Positions 25,992 through 35,144 are shown, counted from the first letter of the stretch. The stretch: 64,000 nt of DNA from Armatimonadota bacterium (GCA_016223145.1 JACRPN010000011.1:248001-312000), one strand, 5' to 3'. Notes: generated from the letters alone by a model not told the origin. Made by a program: numbers and translations.

Positions 25992-27530
25992 ATGTCGTAC
26001 GGTCGCCGCTCAGCCAAAAGGACCATCCTGGTCCAAGAATCCCCCAAGGCCGGGACGGCAGTCCTTTACGCCCGGGTCTCGACTAAAGAGCAGGAACAGG
26101 AGGGGTATTCGCTCCAAGCACAACTTGGCCTCCTGCGCCGCTATGCCCAGCAACACGGTCTGGAAGTCAAATGCGAGTTCATCGAAGCCGAGACGGCCAA
26201 GGAAGCTGGCCGGGAGAGATTCCAGGTGATGCTCGCGTTCGTCCGAGCTAAGGGCGTTGGGGCCATCCTCTGCGAGAAGGTTGACCGTCTGTACCGCAAT
26301 CTCAAAGACAGGGTCCTGGTTGGCGATCTTGCTGTTGAGCTTCACTTCGTCAAAGAAGGGACCGTCCTTTCGAAGGCCTCCAAGAGCCACGAGAAGTTCG
26401 TCCACGACATCAAACTGGTGGTGGCCAAGAACTACATCGACAACCTTTCGGAGGAGACAAGGAAGGGGATGGAAGAGAAGGCCAAACAGGGCCTCTGGCC
26501 ATCTCACGCTCCATTTGGCTACGTCAACGTCATCGTCGGCTCTAGGCGCGTGATCGAGGTCGACAAAAAGCTCGCCGTCAAGATCCGCCGCTTGTTCCAG
26601 ACCTATGCGGAGGGGCAGGCGTCCTTAGCAAACCTTCGGGTGCTGGCCCGTGATATCGGTCTACGGTCCCGCAAGGGAAACGTCTTGCAGACCAGCATGA
26701 TAGCCCAGATTCTCTCCAACCCGATCTACAGCGGTCAAATACTCTGGAACGGGGTCCAAAACGACGGGACGCACGAGCCGATCGTCTCGAAAGAACTATT
26801 CGAGAAGGTTCAGGAAGTAATGCACGGCCGGAACCGTAACAAGACCGGTTTCGGGAAGCTTGACTTCACCTACAAAGGCGTCTTCACCTGTTCTCACTGC
26901 GGCTGCGCCATCACGGCAGAGAGACACAAAGGCAAATACGTCTACTACCACTGCACAGGCAAGAAGGGCCGATGCCCTGGGCAGAAGTGTATCGAAGAAA
27001 ACGTTGTCAGCGCCCAAGTCTCCAATCTTCTCAGACGCCTGCATATCGATGCGGAGATATTGGAAATGCTCCGGGACGCGCTGCAGGAGAGTTTTGAGGA
27101 ACAGCGTGCCTTTCACGACGATCAGCGAGAATCGCTGGGAAACGAAGCTAAGAGCATAGAAGGCAAGTTGGAGGCACTGTATCTGGACAAGCTCTCTGGC
27201 CAAGTCCCGATGGCGATCTTCGACAAACTCAAGCTCAAGTGGGAAAGTGAACTCGATGCTTGTCGGCTCCTCCTCTCAAGTCTCAGCAAGGCTCAAGCTT
27301 CGTATTTCGAGCTCGGCGTGACCCTTCTTGAACTAGGTTCGAACTGCCACTCCAGGTTCGAAAAGGCTACTCCAAAGGAAAAACGAGAGATACTCAGATC
27401 CCTATGTTCGAACTGCCAGTTGGAGAACGGATCGGTGCAACTTTCCTTGCAGGAGCCATTCAAAACGATGCTCCAATCAATCGAAAGTGAAGGCAGCAAC
27501 CGCGAAACTGGGAAATGGCTGGCGGACTAG
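25992..27530 (+). CDS. Large serine recombinase 2, at the tRNA boundary
   Basis: A 512-aa protein with a resolvase domain (nucleophile Ser30 in YARVS), recombinase domain (about 155-280), zinc ribbon (Cys300, 303, 305, 321, 328), coiled coil (about 350-430) and a conserved KEKREILRSLCSNC segment near the end. It is the likely integrase of the island. The last five codons (WLAD and stop) lie in the 3' end of the tRNA-Gln gene on the other strand, which suggests that the attachment site lies there. Confidence 0.92.
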   Translation: MSYGRRSAKRTILVQESPKAGTAVLYARVSTKEQEQEGYSLQAQLGLLRRYAQQHGLEVKCEFIEAETAKEAGRERFQVMLAFVRAKGVGAILCEKVDRLYRNLKDRVLVGDLAVELHFVKEGTVLSKASKSHEKFVHDIKLVVAKNYIDNLSEETRKGMEEKAKQGLWPSHAPFGYVNVIVGSRRVIEVDKKLAVKIRRLFQTYAEGQASLANLRVLARDIGLRSRKGNVLQTSMIAQILSNPIYSGQILWNGVQNDGTHEPIVSKELFEKVQEVMHGRNRNKTGFGKLDFTYKGVFTCSHCGCAITAERHKGKYVYYHCTGKKGRCPGQKCIEENVVSAQVSNLLRRLHIDAEILEMLRDALQESFEEQRAFHDDQRESLGNEAKSIEGKLEALYLDKLSGQVPMAIFDKLKLKWESELDACRLLLSSLSKAQASYFELGVTLLELGSNCHSRFEKATPKEKREILRSLCSNCQLENGSVQLSLQEPFKTMLQSIESEGSNRETGKWLAD

Positions 27531-27589
27531 GATTCGAACCTAGACTGACGGCACCAAAAACCGCTGTCCTACCATTAGACGATCCGCCA
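27516..27589 (-). tRNA. tRNA-Gln (anticodon TTG)
   Basis: A full cloverleaf: acceptor TGGCGGA/TCCGCCA, D-arm GTCTAATGGTAGGAC, anticodon stem GCGGT/GCCGT around loop TTTTGGT (anticodon TTG after T33), T-arm CTAGG TTCGAAT CCTAG, discriminator G and encoded CCA. It marks the right border of the island. Its 3' end overlaps the end of the recombinase gene on the other strand by 15 bases. Confidence 0.95.
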
Positions 27590-27627
27590 GCGCGAGCGAA
27601 GAGGATACCCGGGTACATAATTTAGGC

Positions 27628-28725
27628 ATGAGCACCGCAGCCGCTTCGCGCACCGACCGCTTCGCCCACGAGCTTGCCGAGCACGGGATTGACGCCTTTA
27701 TCGGGTGGTCGCCGGTGACGATGGGCTACCTTCACGGCTTCCACGAGGGCGGCGGCGAGCGGTTCATGGCGCTCTGCGTGTCGAAATCCGGCGCGGTGCG
27801 CTTGATCTGCCCAGCGCTTTCGGCGACCCAGGCGGGCCGTTCGGGCATTCAGGACGTGCAGTCTTGGCGTGACGGCGAGAACCCAGTGGCGATCTTCGAG
27901 CGGCTCGCGGAGGACTGGCGCCTTCGTGCGGGCATCGTCGCCGTGGACGACGAACTCCCGGCCCACATGCTCCTCGCCATGCAGGAAGCCCTGCCCGCAG
28001 CGCTTTTTCGGCCCGGCAATCGCTATCTCTCGCAAATGATGAGCGTAAAGACCGCCGACGACCTGGAACTGATGCGCCAGGCCGGGGCGATCGCCGATAG
28101 GGCGTTCCCTGTCGGCGTTGAGGCCTGCAAGGTGGGCGCAACCGAAGCCGACGTGATGGACGCCCTCAACGCTGAAATGGCGCGGCTCGGCGGCAAACCG
28201 CTTTTCTGCATCATTGCGGCCGGGCCCAACGGCGCCGAACCGCACCACCTGAGCGACGACACGGTAATCAGGGACGGCGACGTGATTGTGATGGACTTCG
28301 GTTGCACGGTCGGCGGTTTCCACAGCGACATCACGCGCACGGTCTGTGTGGGACGCGCGAGCGACGAGGCCAAGAAGGTCTACGATGTGGTCTATCGGGC
28401 CCATAAGGCAGCCAGGGACGCCATCGCGCTCGGCGTCGAGTGCCAGCAACTCGACCGCATCGCGCGCAAGGTCATCGAAGGCGCCGGTTACGGGCCCTAT
28501 TTCATGCATCGCCTCGGCCACGGCTTCGGCATGCGGGGCCACGAGGACCCGAACATCGTCGAAGGCAACGCGCACCAACTGGTCGAGGGCAACGTTTTCA
28601 GCATCGAGCCCGGCATCTATCTGCCCGGAAGGTTCGGCGTGCGCATCGAGAACATCTGCACGGTCGGCCCCGACGGCGAAATCAGCCTGAACGAAGAGCC
28701 GAGCCCTGTGCTTGTCGAGGTGTAG
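27628..28725 (+). CDS. M24-family Xaa-Pro aminopeptidase
   Basis: A 365-aa protein with the creatinase-like N-terminal domain (1-135) and the pita-bread metallopeptidase domain. Metal ligands are visible as VMDFGC, HSDITRT, HRLGHGFG, then SIEPG and the final RIEN. The HxxGHGxG motif and length fit PepP/PepQ-type enzymes that remove residues before proline, in the cytoplasm. It is the first core gene right of the tRNA. Confidence 0.9.
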   Translation: MSTAAASRTDRFAHELAEHGIDAFIGWSPVTMGYLHGFHEGGGERFMALCVSKSGAVRLICPALSATQAGRSGIQDVQSWRDGENPVAIFERLAEDWRLRAGIVAVDDELPAHMLLAMQEALPAALFRPGNRYLSQMMSVKTADDLELMRQAGAIADRAFPVGVEACKVGATEADVMDALNAEMARLGGKPLFCIIAAGPNGAEPHHLSDDTVIRDGDVIVMDFGCTVGGFHSDITRTVCVGRASDEAKKVYDVVYRAHKAARDAIALGVECQQLDRIARKVIEGAGYGPYFMHRLGHGFGMRGHEDPNIVEGNAHQLVEGNVFSIEPGIYLPGRFGVRIENICTVGPDGEISLNEEPSPVLVEV

Positions 28726-28732
28726 GTCCTGA

Positions 28733-29530
28733 TCAGACGGCGATTGCCGAACCCGATCTTGGGTTTGCCTTGGATGCGAACTCCAAGAACCCTCTCAGAA
28801 TCGCCAGACCGTCGGTATTCCCCAAGATCGCTTTCGTGGCGCGCTCGGGGTGGGGCATCATGCCCAGGACGTTGCCGGCTTCATTGAGCACGCCTGCGAT
28901 GCGTTCGATCGAGCCGTTGGGATTGGGATCGGCGAGAGGCGACAGGCTGGAAGCGAATTCGTCTCCAGGCTCTCGCGTCACGCCATCTCGATCCTCGCCT
29001 CTCGCTTCTCGCTTCTCGCCATTATAGGGGCTCCCGTAAGTGAACGCGATCCGATTTTCTCGTCTCAACATCTCCAGCGTTTCGGGATCGGCCAAATAGC
29101 GACCTTCACCATGGGCGATGGGGATGCGCAGCGGACGGTCGCATTGTTTCGTCCAAGCCGAATCCCGATTCTCTGCCGTTAGCCAGACGTCCTGACAGAG
29201 GAACTTCTGGCCGACGTTGGGCAGCAGGGCTCCTGGCAGCAAGCCCGTCTCGCACAGGATCTGGAAACCGTTGCAGACGCCGATCACCGGTTTGCCCTGG
29301 GCGGCGAGTTTGGCGACGGCCTCCATGATGTGCGAGCGAGAGGCGATGGCCCCGCAGCGCAGATAATCGCCGTAGGTGAAGCCTCCCGGCACGAAGACTC
29401 CATCGAAACCGTCCAACGAGAACTCCTCGTGCCAGGCGTATTCTGCCTCGACGCCGAGGTCGTCGCGCAGCGCCCAAATCGCGTCCTGATCGCAGTTGGA
29501 TCCGGGGAACTGGGGAACGGCGATTCTCAT
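28733..29530 (-). CDS. purQ: FGAM synthase glutaminase subunit PurQ, with an internal insertion
   Basis: A 265-aa class I glutamine amidotransferase: N-terminal [26 protein letters not shown], the nucleophile Cys in VCNGFQIL, and C-terminal MMPHPERA. It supplies ammonia to PurL for purine synthesis. It is about 35 residues longer than usual PurQ. The extra part (near residues 170-210, [13 protein letters not shown] and following) is charged and is encoded by a GAGAAGCGAGAGGCGAG-type repeat also found between core genes. PurS lies upstream in the same direction. Confidence 0.93.
   Translation of the reverse strand: MRIAVPQFPGSNCDQDAIWALRDDLGVEAEYAWHEEFSLDGFDGVFVPGGFTYGDYLRCGAIASRSHIMEAVAKLAAQGKPVIGVCNGFQILCETGLLPGALLPNVGQKFLCQDVWLTAENRDSAWTKQCDRPLRIPIAHGEGRYLADPETLEMLRRENRIAFTYGSPYNGEKREARGEDRDGVTREPGDEFASSLSPLADPNPNGSIERIAGVLNEAGNVLGMMPHPERATKAILGNTDGLAILRGFLEFASKANPRSGSAIAV
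28991..29022 (-). repeat. Low-complexity CTCGC-type repeat inside purQ
   Basis: The stretch CCTCGCCTCTCGCTTCTCGC and its continuation resembles the intergenic stretch at 36118-36152. Here it is read in frame as charged residues in PurQ. Confidence 0.6.
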
Positions 29531-29549
29531 CTCGGCACCTCAAACTGCA

Positions 29550-29633
29550 ATGCCTCCGCCTCTTCCGAGGTGGAGGCTTGAACATCCCGTGAATTAGCTG
29601 CGCCAGCCTCCACCTCAGAAGAGGCGGAGGCAT
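29550..29633. repeat. Long palindrome between purS and purQ
   Basis: Arms 29550-29577 and 29606-29633 (28 bases each, ATGCCTCCGCCTCTTC outward) are inverted copies with one mismatch around a 28-base loop. The palindrome would form a stable hairpin in the purS-purQ transcript. It may be a small transposable palindrome or a processing signal. Confidence 0.8.
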
Positions 29634-29645
29634 CAATCTTCCTAC

Positions 29646-29879
29646 TCACGCCGCCACCTCAAACCGGTAACTCTCGATGACCGGGTTGGCGAGCAGCTTG
29701 TCGCACATGTCCTTCACGCGCGCCTCGGAGTAGTCCTCCACTTGCAATTCGATCAACTTTCCAATTCGGCAATTGGACACCTCGTCAAATCCGAGCTTCT
29801 TGAGCGATCCGGCTACGGTGCGGCCGGCGGAATCGAGGAGCGAGGGCTTCAGCGTGACGTACACGCGAACGGTCACCAT
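29646..29879 (-). CDS. purS: FGAM synthase subunit PurS
   Basis: A 77-aa protein (VTVRVYVTLKPSLLDSAGRT, then the KLGFDEVSNCRIGKLIEL strand) that matches PurS in length and motifs. PurS bridges PurQ and PurL in the three-part FGAM synthase. It is followed by purQ after the palindrome; purL is not in the window. Confidence 0.95.
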   Translation of the reverse strand: MVTVRVYVTLKPSLLDSAGRTVAGSLKKLGFDEVSNCRIGKLIELQVEDYSEARVKDMCDKLLANPVIESYRFEVAA

Positions 29880-29921
29880 GCCGATAGTTTGGCAGAGATT
29901 GGGGAGGAGGGGACGAGTTGA

Positions 29922-30024
29922 AAGGTCCGAGGTCCGAGGTCTGAGGTCCGAGGCGGGAGTGCAGGGCGGTGCATTCTCCGTCCCTTCGTCCCCCTGTCCC
30001 TTCGTTCCCTCGTCCCTGTGCCCC
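29922..30024. repeat. Low-complexity direct repeats after the 605-aa gene
   Basis: Two kinds of short tandem repeat: AGGTCCGAGGTCTGAGGTCC (29922-29954) and GTCCCTTCGTCCC-type units (29979-30024). The second also occurs, on the other strand, inside the DNA methyltransferase gene. Confidence 0.6.
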
Positions 30025-30028
30025 TTCT

Positions 30029-31846
30029 TTACGCCGCCTTCGCTACATCCTCAAACGCAAGCAGGATGTCGAGTTGGCTGCGCTCTTGGAGGTTTACGAT
30101 CACCTGGTTCAGCTTCGTTCCGTAAAGGTCCACGGCTTGAGGCGACTGCACCTTCCCTCGAATGGTCGGTCGAAGCCGAGGTCCCACAAACAAGATGGTC
30201 AGCCCCTCGAGTTCGTGGTCGTGCGAAAGCGACAGCGCTCCGCCCTCGACGCCCGACCGGTAGAACGTCTTCAGGGTTCGCCGGCCCTTTTCGAATGCGT
30301 GGATCTCATCGGGACGCATGAAGACCATCCGCCTCTGGCGTCCCGACGCCATCAATCGCCGCGCTGAGTTGAGCGCTGAGTCGAGCGTCGCCGGGTCGAG
30401 CTGAACCACGATCTGGAAGCACCCGTGGCTGCTCAGGGTCTTTTCAAGAATGGCCTCGGCGACGGAATCGGGCGTCACCACGCCGGGCATGTACGTCGTG
30501 TACGGAAGCTCCATGATGAGCTGCGATGTGCCGTCAGGTCTGCACGGGAAGAACGGGTGGGAGGTGCCAAACGCAAATCCGGCGCTCCCCGGCTGCCGGC
30601 CCCCCTTGGAAGCTGAAACCCGCGCGCCCACGTGCTCGGCAAACTCGTAGAACTGGGCCCAGCCCTGCCATTGGCCGTTGCTCGGGCGCACCGTCGTGCA
30701 GGTGGGCACCGCCGCCGTGCGGGAGACGCCGACCTGTTGCATTTTCAGTTTGTCCTCGGTCCACGGAGTGTGAGCGTCGGATTGGAAGAGCAGCCCGACT
30801 TCGTGCTCCCAGGCGCGGAAGGCGCGATAGATATCGAGCGGAAACCCGGGAGCGCCCACGAGCCAGGCAGGACGGCAGCCGATCATCGTCATCGAGCGCT
30901 GGACCTTGGAGACGAGGTCGGTCCCAAAGGTCTCGGCCTCTACGCTGAGCGCGCCGGCCGCCGGCGCGCCGTTCGGCCAGTGCCAGAAGATGGGAAGGCT
31001 CGCGCCGGTGAACTCCACCGCCTCGACCACGGCCCGAACGAACATCTCTCGGATGCGGTCGGCATGGGGCTCCAGGAAGGCCGAGCAGGGCGCATTGCCA
31101 GACTGGGCGCGGTCTCGCTCGATGTCCAGGGCGATGCCGTCCTCGGCGCGCAGAATGCCGTCATCGAGACGCAAATGAGGGTCGGTCTGCGCGATAGCGT
31201 CGGTCTCCACAGACCGTCCCAAGGCCATTTGGCACAGGGTTTGGCCAACGTGAGGCGCGAGAAAGAGCGCCTTGACGCGGTTCGCCTCGACGCGAACAAA
31301 CCCGGTAAAGGCGTGATGCGAAATGCCGGTTTGGCGCTCGGCAACTCCAGTCGCTGAACCCTCGTCACCCAGGCGAGACGCCCGGGCTGCACCCTTTCCG
31401 GCATTCTCAGTGTGGGCGTCGCCCACCTTCAGCGTGGCCTTGGCGCCAGCGGGGTACCCCGTGCCGCCAAAGAAGACCGTAGACCCTCCATCAGGCCACA
31501 CGCGGTCGGGCCGAATCGGCTCCAGGTTCTCGCGAGAGAGGTGCACCCCGCTTCCCGAGAGTCCGAAGACCCCTTCAAGCCCCCACGCGGAGCCGCTGCA
31601 GACCAGCGCCTTCCCGAACCCGGTCCAACCCTGGACGGCCTCCTTTTGCGTTTCGCTCAGTCCGCCATAGCCGCAAAGCAGAAGGACGTCGAGGCCCTCC
31701 AGGTCCTGGCCGTGGAGGCTGCTCAGCCTGCGAAAGGGCACGCCCGCATGCTCCAAAACCTCTCGGTAATAGGGGGCATAGCGGTCGCCCTCTGCCAGAA
31801 AAAGGCCGACAGAGCACCATCTGAAATCGGATCCGTTAAGCGCCAC
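30029..31846 (-). CDS. Unknown large protein with glutaminase-like and deacetylase-like parts
   Basis: A 605-aa protein without signal peptide or membrane span. The first 110 residues look like a class I glutaminase-type fold (DVLLLCGYGGLSE; KALVCSGSAWGLEG). The middle contains GALSVEAETFG, an opening like polysaccharide deacetylases, and later LLFQSDAHTPWTEDKLK. The C-terminal part (about 500-605) is unknown. The assignment is tentative; a role in glycan handling is possible. It lies between purS and hisG without obvious coupling. Confidence 0.6.
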   Translation of the reverse strand: MALNGSDFRWCSVGLFLAEGDRYAPYYREVLEHAGVPFRRLSSLHGQDLEGLDVLLLCGYGGLSETQKEAVQGWTGFGKALVCSGSAWGLEGVFGLSGSGVHLSRENLEPIRPDRVWPDGGSTVFFGGTGYPAGAKATLKVGDAHTENAGKGAARASRLGDEGSATGVAERQTGISHHAFTGFVRVEANRVKALFLAPHVGQTLCQMALGRSVETDAIAQTDPHLRLDDGILRAEDGIALDIERDRAQSGNAPCSAFLEPHADRIREMFVRAVVEAVEFTGASLPIFWHWPNGAPAAGALSVEAETFGTDLVSKVQRSMTMIGCRPAWLVGAPGFPLDIYRAFRAWEHEVGLLFQSDAHTPWTEDKLKMQQVGVSRTAAVPTCTTVRPSNGQWQGWAQFYEFAEHVGARVSASKGGRQPGSAGFAFGTSHPFFPCRPDGTSQLIMELPYTTYMPGVVTPDSVAEAILEKTLSSHGCFQIVVQLDPATLDSALNSARRLMASGRQRRMVFMRPDEIHAFEKGRRTLKTFYRSGVEGGALSLSHDHELEGLTILFVGPRLRPTIRGKVQSPQAVDLYGTKLNQVIVNLQERSQLDILLAFEDVAKAA

Positions 31847-31911
31847 GGTTGACCGTATTGTCGGCTGCCCCGGGGCCCCTGTGAAGGGTGGAAAGGTATC
31901 CTTTTGAACCC

Positions 31912-32781
31912 ATGATCCTAAAGCTCGGCCTTCCGAAAGGCAGCCTCCAAGAAGCGACTTTCTCCCTCTTTCAGCGGGCGGGCTTTGCGTTCCATATCTC
32001 CTCGCGCTCGTATCAGCCGGTGGTCGACGACCCCGAGATCGAGCCCGTGCTGCTGCGCCCTCAGGAGATTCCTCAGTATGTGGCGGATGGGGTGATCGAC
32101 GCAGGATTGACCGGCCACGACTGGGTGATGGACTGCGGCGTGGACGTCCACGAGGTCTGCGAACTGCGCTATTCGAAGCTGACCTCCAACCCGATTCGGG
32201 TCGTGATGGCCGTGCACAACGACGCCCCCTATCGGACGGCTGAGGACCTTCGCGGCAAGAGGTTGGCGACGGAGTATGTGCGCCTCACCGAGAGGTTTCT
32301 TGAGGCCAAGGGTGTTGCCGCACAAGTCGAATTCAGTTGGGGCGCGTGCGAAGTCAAGGTTCCCAGCCTTGTGGATGCGATCGTCGTGAACACCGAAACG
32401 GGGTCCTCGCTGCGCGCGCACAACCTTAGGATCATCGAGACCTTGCTTACGTCCACCACGCGTCTGGTCTGCGGGCACGGCGTTTGGGCCGATTCAGACA
32501 AGCGCCACAAGCTGGAGTCGCTGGAGATTCTGCTGACTGGCGCGATGAATGCGTCCAGGTTGGTTGGCTTAAAGATGAACGTACCAATGGCGAGCAAGGA
32601 CGTGGTGCTGGGCCTGCTCCCGGCGCTGCAGAACCCGACGCTGTCGCCGCTGGCCGATTCGGAGTGGGTTGCCGCCGAGGTGATCTTGAGTGAAAAGGAG
32701 GTGCGCGACCTGATCCCTGCCCTCAAGCGCGCCGGCGCGACAGGAATCGTTGAATATCCGCTCAATAAGGTGATTTACTAG
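31912..32781 (+). CDS. hisG: ATP phosphoribosyltransferase, long form
   Basis: About 290 aa. It starts MILKLGLPKGSLQEAT and has DAGLTGHDWVMD and the PRPP loop in DAIVVNTETGSSLRAHNL. The C-terminal 75 residues (VPMASKDVVLGLLPALQNPT onward) form the ACT-like regulatory domain of long HisG, which binds histidine. It catalyses the first step of histidine synthesis. ATG 31912 is preferred over GTG 31888 because it starts at the family N-terminus. Confidence 0.93.
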   Translation: MILKLGLPKGSLQEATFSLFQRAGFAFHISSRSYQPVVDDPEIEPVLLRPQEIPQYVADGVIDAGLTGHDWVMDCGVDVHEVCELRYSKLTSNPIRVVMAVHNDAPYRTAEDLRGKRLATEYVRLTERFLEAKGVAAQVEFSWGACEVKVPSLVDAIVVNTETGSSLRAHNLRIIETLLTSTTRLVCGHGVWADSDKRHKLESLEILLTGAMNASRLVGLKMNVPMASKDVVLGLLPALQNPTLSPLADSEWVAAEVILSEKEVRDLIPALKRAGATGIVEYPLNKVIY

Positions 32782-32828
32782 GGACTCCCGTTCTGCTTGG
32801 CGCTCCTTTGTGGCTCTTCGTCTTTGCG

Positions 32829-32921
32829 AAAAGTCCCTAGGGTCGCCGGCACGGAAACGGCGGCTACTGTCTTTGCGTCTCGGCGAAAAATCCATAGGGG
32901 CGCCGGCACGGTGGTGGCGGC
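32829..32921. repeat. Two CGCCGGCACGG palindromic repeats after hisG
   Basis: Copies at 32829-32864 and 32885-32921 read roughly AAAGTCCCTAGGG-CGCCGGCACGGAAACGGCGGC. A third copy is at 36231-36267. The GCCG/CGGC arms can form a hairpin. Confidence 0.65.
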
Positions 32922-32975
32922 TAATGACTTCGCGTAAAGTCCCTTGAGCGGCAGTGCAGGACCAGCGGCAACGGA

Positions 32976-34004
32976 TCATTCCAAGACCGCCTCCAGCACC
33001 CGTTGCACCCCGGTCCGCACCGGATCGGTGGCCGGCAGGCCCGTCTCACGCTCGGTTCGTTCGATGTGCTCCCTGGCCTCTTCCTCCGAAAGACCGCCCG
33101 TATTCAGACAGATCGCAGCCGTTTTGGGGCGCGGAAATGTGCCGCAAGCCTCGGCGAGGTCCTCATAGAGGGTGGCGAGCTGCCGCAGTGGGGGAATCTT
33201 GACCCACGGCACGCGCCGCAGCGTCTCAGCCCCCGCGCGATGGCAAAGCACCAGGTGGGTTGGCATCGTGCCTCTCAGGAGGGGCAGGTTGGCGGTGCTC
33301 GCCGGATGGATGAGCGAGCCCTGGCCTTCGACGATCACCATGTCCGCGTGTTTGCCCTTCAGCACCTCGCGCTCGATGGCGCCTCCTGCGAAATCCACCC
33401 GGATCGCGTCCAGCGGCACACCCGAGCCGGTGACGACAATCCCGATCTGGCCCGTTGCGACGAACCGGGCATCCATACCCCGTTCGCGGGCCGTCTTCCA
33501 GATCTCAAGGCCGGCCGTCATCTTCCCGCAGCTCATGTCCGTGCCGATCATCAAGACGCGCGTATTCGTGAGGTTTCGAGCCTCTCCGTGGGCGATATCG
33601 AGACCGGGCGGCTCCACGCGAATGTCCCAGACAAATTGTCCCTCGCAAAGCGCCGGATACCTCGGCCCGAGAAGGTCGTGCAGCCCATTCACCAGCGACA
33701 ACCCCAGCGACACGGCCCTGTCGAGGTCGGGATACCACTCTTTGGGGATCAGCCCTCCCGGCGGCGCGATCCCAAGAACGAGTACATCGGCGCCGAGCGC
33801 GGCCGCGGCGTCGACATCCGCCACGACGGGGCAGGAGCGGGCCGAATCGGACACGTCGGCAACATCCCTGCCCGCAAATCGGGAGTCAATGACGGCAACG
33901 ATCTCGTTAGGCGAATACCGCAGGCAGCCGCTGCCCATCTTGGCGGCCATTTCTCCAATGGCGCCCTCCATGTAGAGCGCCAACTTGTGGTGCTTCTCGA
34001 TCAT
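32976..34004 (-). CDS. dgcN: DUF1611 / DgcN-type D-glutamate N-acetyltransferase-like protein
   Basis: A 342-aa protein with an N-terminal Rossmann-like part (EIVAVIDSRFAG; VLVLGIAPPGG) and a C-terminal P-loop-like domain (MIGTDMSCGKMTAGLEI; VIVEGQGSLIHPA). This matches DUF1611, whose member DgcN acetylates D-glutamate. Its start overlaps the stop of the enolase-superfamily gene upstream (ATGA), the same pairing as dgcN-dgcA, so it probably helps convert D-glutamate from peptidoglycan. Function is by family and context. Confidence 0.8.
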   Translation of the reverse strand: MIEKHHKLALYMEGAIGEMAAKMGSGCLRYSPNEIVAVIDSRFAGRDVADVSDSARSCPVVADVDAAAALGADVLVLGIAPPGGLIPKEWYPDLDRAVSLGLSLVNGLHDLLGPRYPALCEGQFVWDIRVEPPGLDIAHGEARNLTNTRVLMIGTDMSCGKMTAGLEIWKTARERGMDARFVATGQIGIVVTGSGVPLDAIRVDFAGGAIEREVLKGKHADMVIVEGQGSLIHPASTANLPLLRGTMPTHLVLCHRAGAETLRRVPWVKIPPLRQLATLYEDLAEACGTFPRPKTAAICLNTGGLSEEEAREHIERTERETGLPATDPVRTGVQRVLEAVLE

Positions 34005-35065
34005 GGCAGTCTCAGCTCCACCCCGTGCCCGGGAACCTCACGGCAGCGGACCACGCCCTCCACGAACTCCAAACCCGTGGCGGGATCGGGCGCCAGATTC
34101 AGGTGGGAATCGAGGTCGATGTGATCAAATAGCGCACCGATCGAGGCTCCAGCTCCGATCGCCACTGACGACTCGCTCATGCACCCGATCATGGTCTTGA
34201 GGCCGTGTCTGCGTGCTTCCGCCACGATCCTCAGCGCCTCGGTGATCCCCCCGCATTTCATGAGCTTGAGGTTGACACCGTCCACCCTCCCGGCAAGGCG
34301 CGCGACGTCGGAGGCCCATCGGCAGGACTCGTCCACATAGATTGGCAAAGGGCGGCTCGCGAAGAGTTCAGGAAGCTGATCCTCGGCGCCCTCGACGAGC
34401 GGCTGCTCGACGTAGTCCACGCCTCTCTCGGCGAGCCAGACGAGCATGTGCTTGGCGTCCGTCAGGCTCCACCCTCCGTTCGCATCTACCCGTAAACTCA
34501 CGTTGAAGGGAGCCGACGCCTCGCGCGAGGCAAGGAAATTGGCCTTGTCGGCCTCGATGCCCTCCGGAGATCCCAGTTTGCACTTGAGGAACTTCGCGCC
34601 GGTCCTTTCCAGAATCTCCGGTACCCGCTCGCGGATCACCTCGGGCGGGTTGATGCCAATGGTCACGCTCGTCGGGACCGATCGATTCTCCAGCCCCAGA
34701 AACGCATAGAGGGGTTTGCCAGCCTTCTTGGCGGCCAAATCCCAAAGTGCGATGTCCAGCGCGGCCATGGCTGCGGGCTCGATTCCTTCCTCTTTGGCGA
34801 GTTGCCACACGGCCTCGGGGGTCCAGCCATCCCGTTCAGCCGAACAGAACTCCTCCAACTGCCGCCGGCAGTTCAGAGGAGCGTCTTCTTCAATCCCGAT
34901 CCCGGGCGCGCCCTCGCCTAGGCCAACGATTCCTTGGTCTTCGGCAAGAACATAGACGCTTCGGCTCCCGGCGCTCACCCCTCGGCTGATGGCCAGTGGA
35001 TAGCGCTTCTTGAGCTCCACGATCTGAAAGGAGAACTTCGGCACGGCTTTGCGCTGTGTACCCAA
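34001..35065 (-). CDS. dgcA: Enolase-superfamily dipeptide epimerase / DgcA-like
   Basis: A 354-aa protein with the muconate-lactonising fold: catalytic KCK (FLKCKLGS), metal ligands in RVDANGGW, VEQPL and VDESC, and the second catalytic Lys in NLKLMKCGG. This set is typical of Ala-Glu epimerases and of DgcA, which acts on N-acetyl-D-glutamate. It is coupled with the DUF1611 gene. L-Ala-D/L-Glu epimerase activity remains an alternative. It overlaps nothing upstream; the methyltransferase diverges from it. Confidence 0.85.
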   Translation of the reverse strand: MGTQRKAVPKFSFQIVELKKRYPLAISRGVSAGSRSVYVLAEDQGIVGLGEGAPGIGIEEDAPLNCRRQLEEFCSAERDGWTPEAVWQLAKEEGIEPAAMAALDIALWDLAAKKAGKPLYAFLGLENRSVPTSVTIGINPPEVIRERVPEILERTGAKFLKCKLGSPEGIEADKANFLASREASAPFNVSLRVDANGGWSLTDAKHMLVWLAERGVDYVEQPLVEGAEDQLPELFASRPLPIYVDESCRWASDVARLAGRVDGVNLKLMKCGGITEALRIVAEARRHGLKTMIGCMSESSVAIGAGASIGALFDHIDLDSHLNLAPDPATGLEFVEGVVRCREVPGHGVELRLP

Positions 35066-35144
35066 CCTGTGGCGGCTTTCACACTAGAGAGGCGGCTCAC
35101 ACTGCATCCTGCCCCCAATCCCCTATCCTCATATCCCGGAAACC

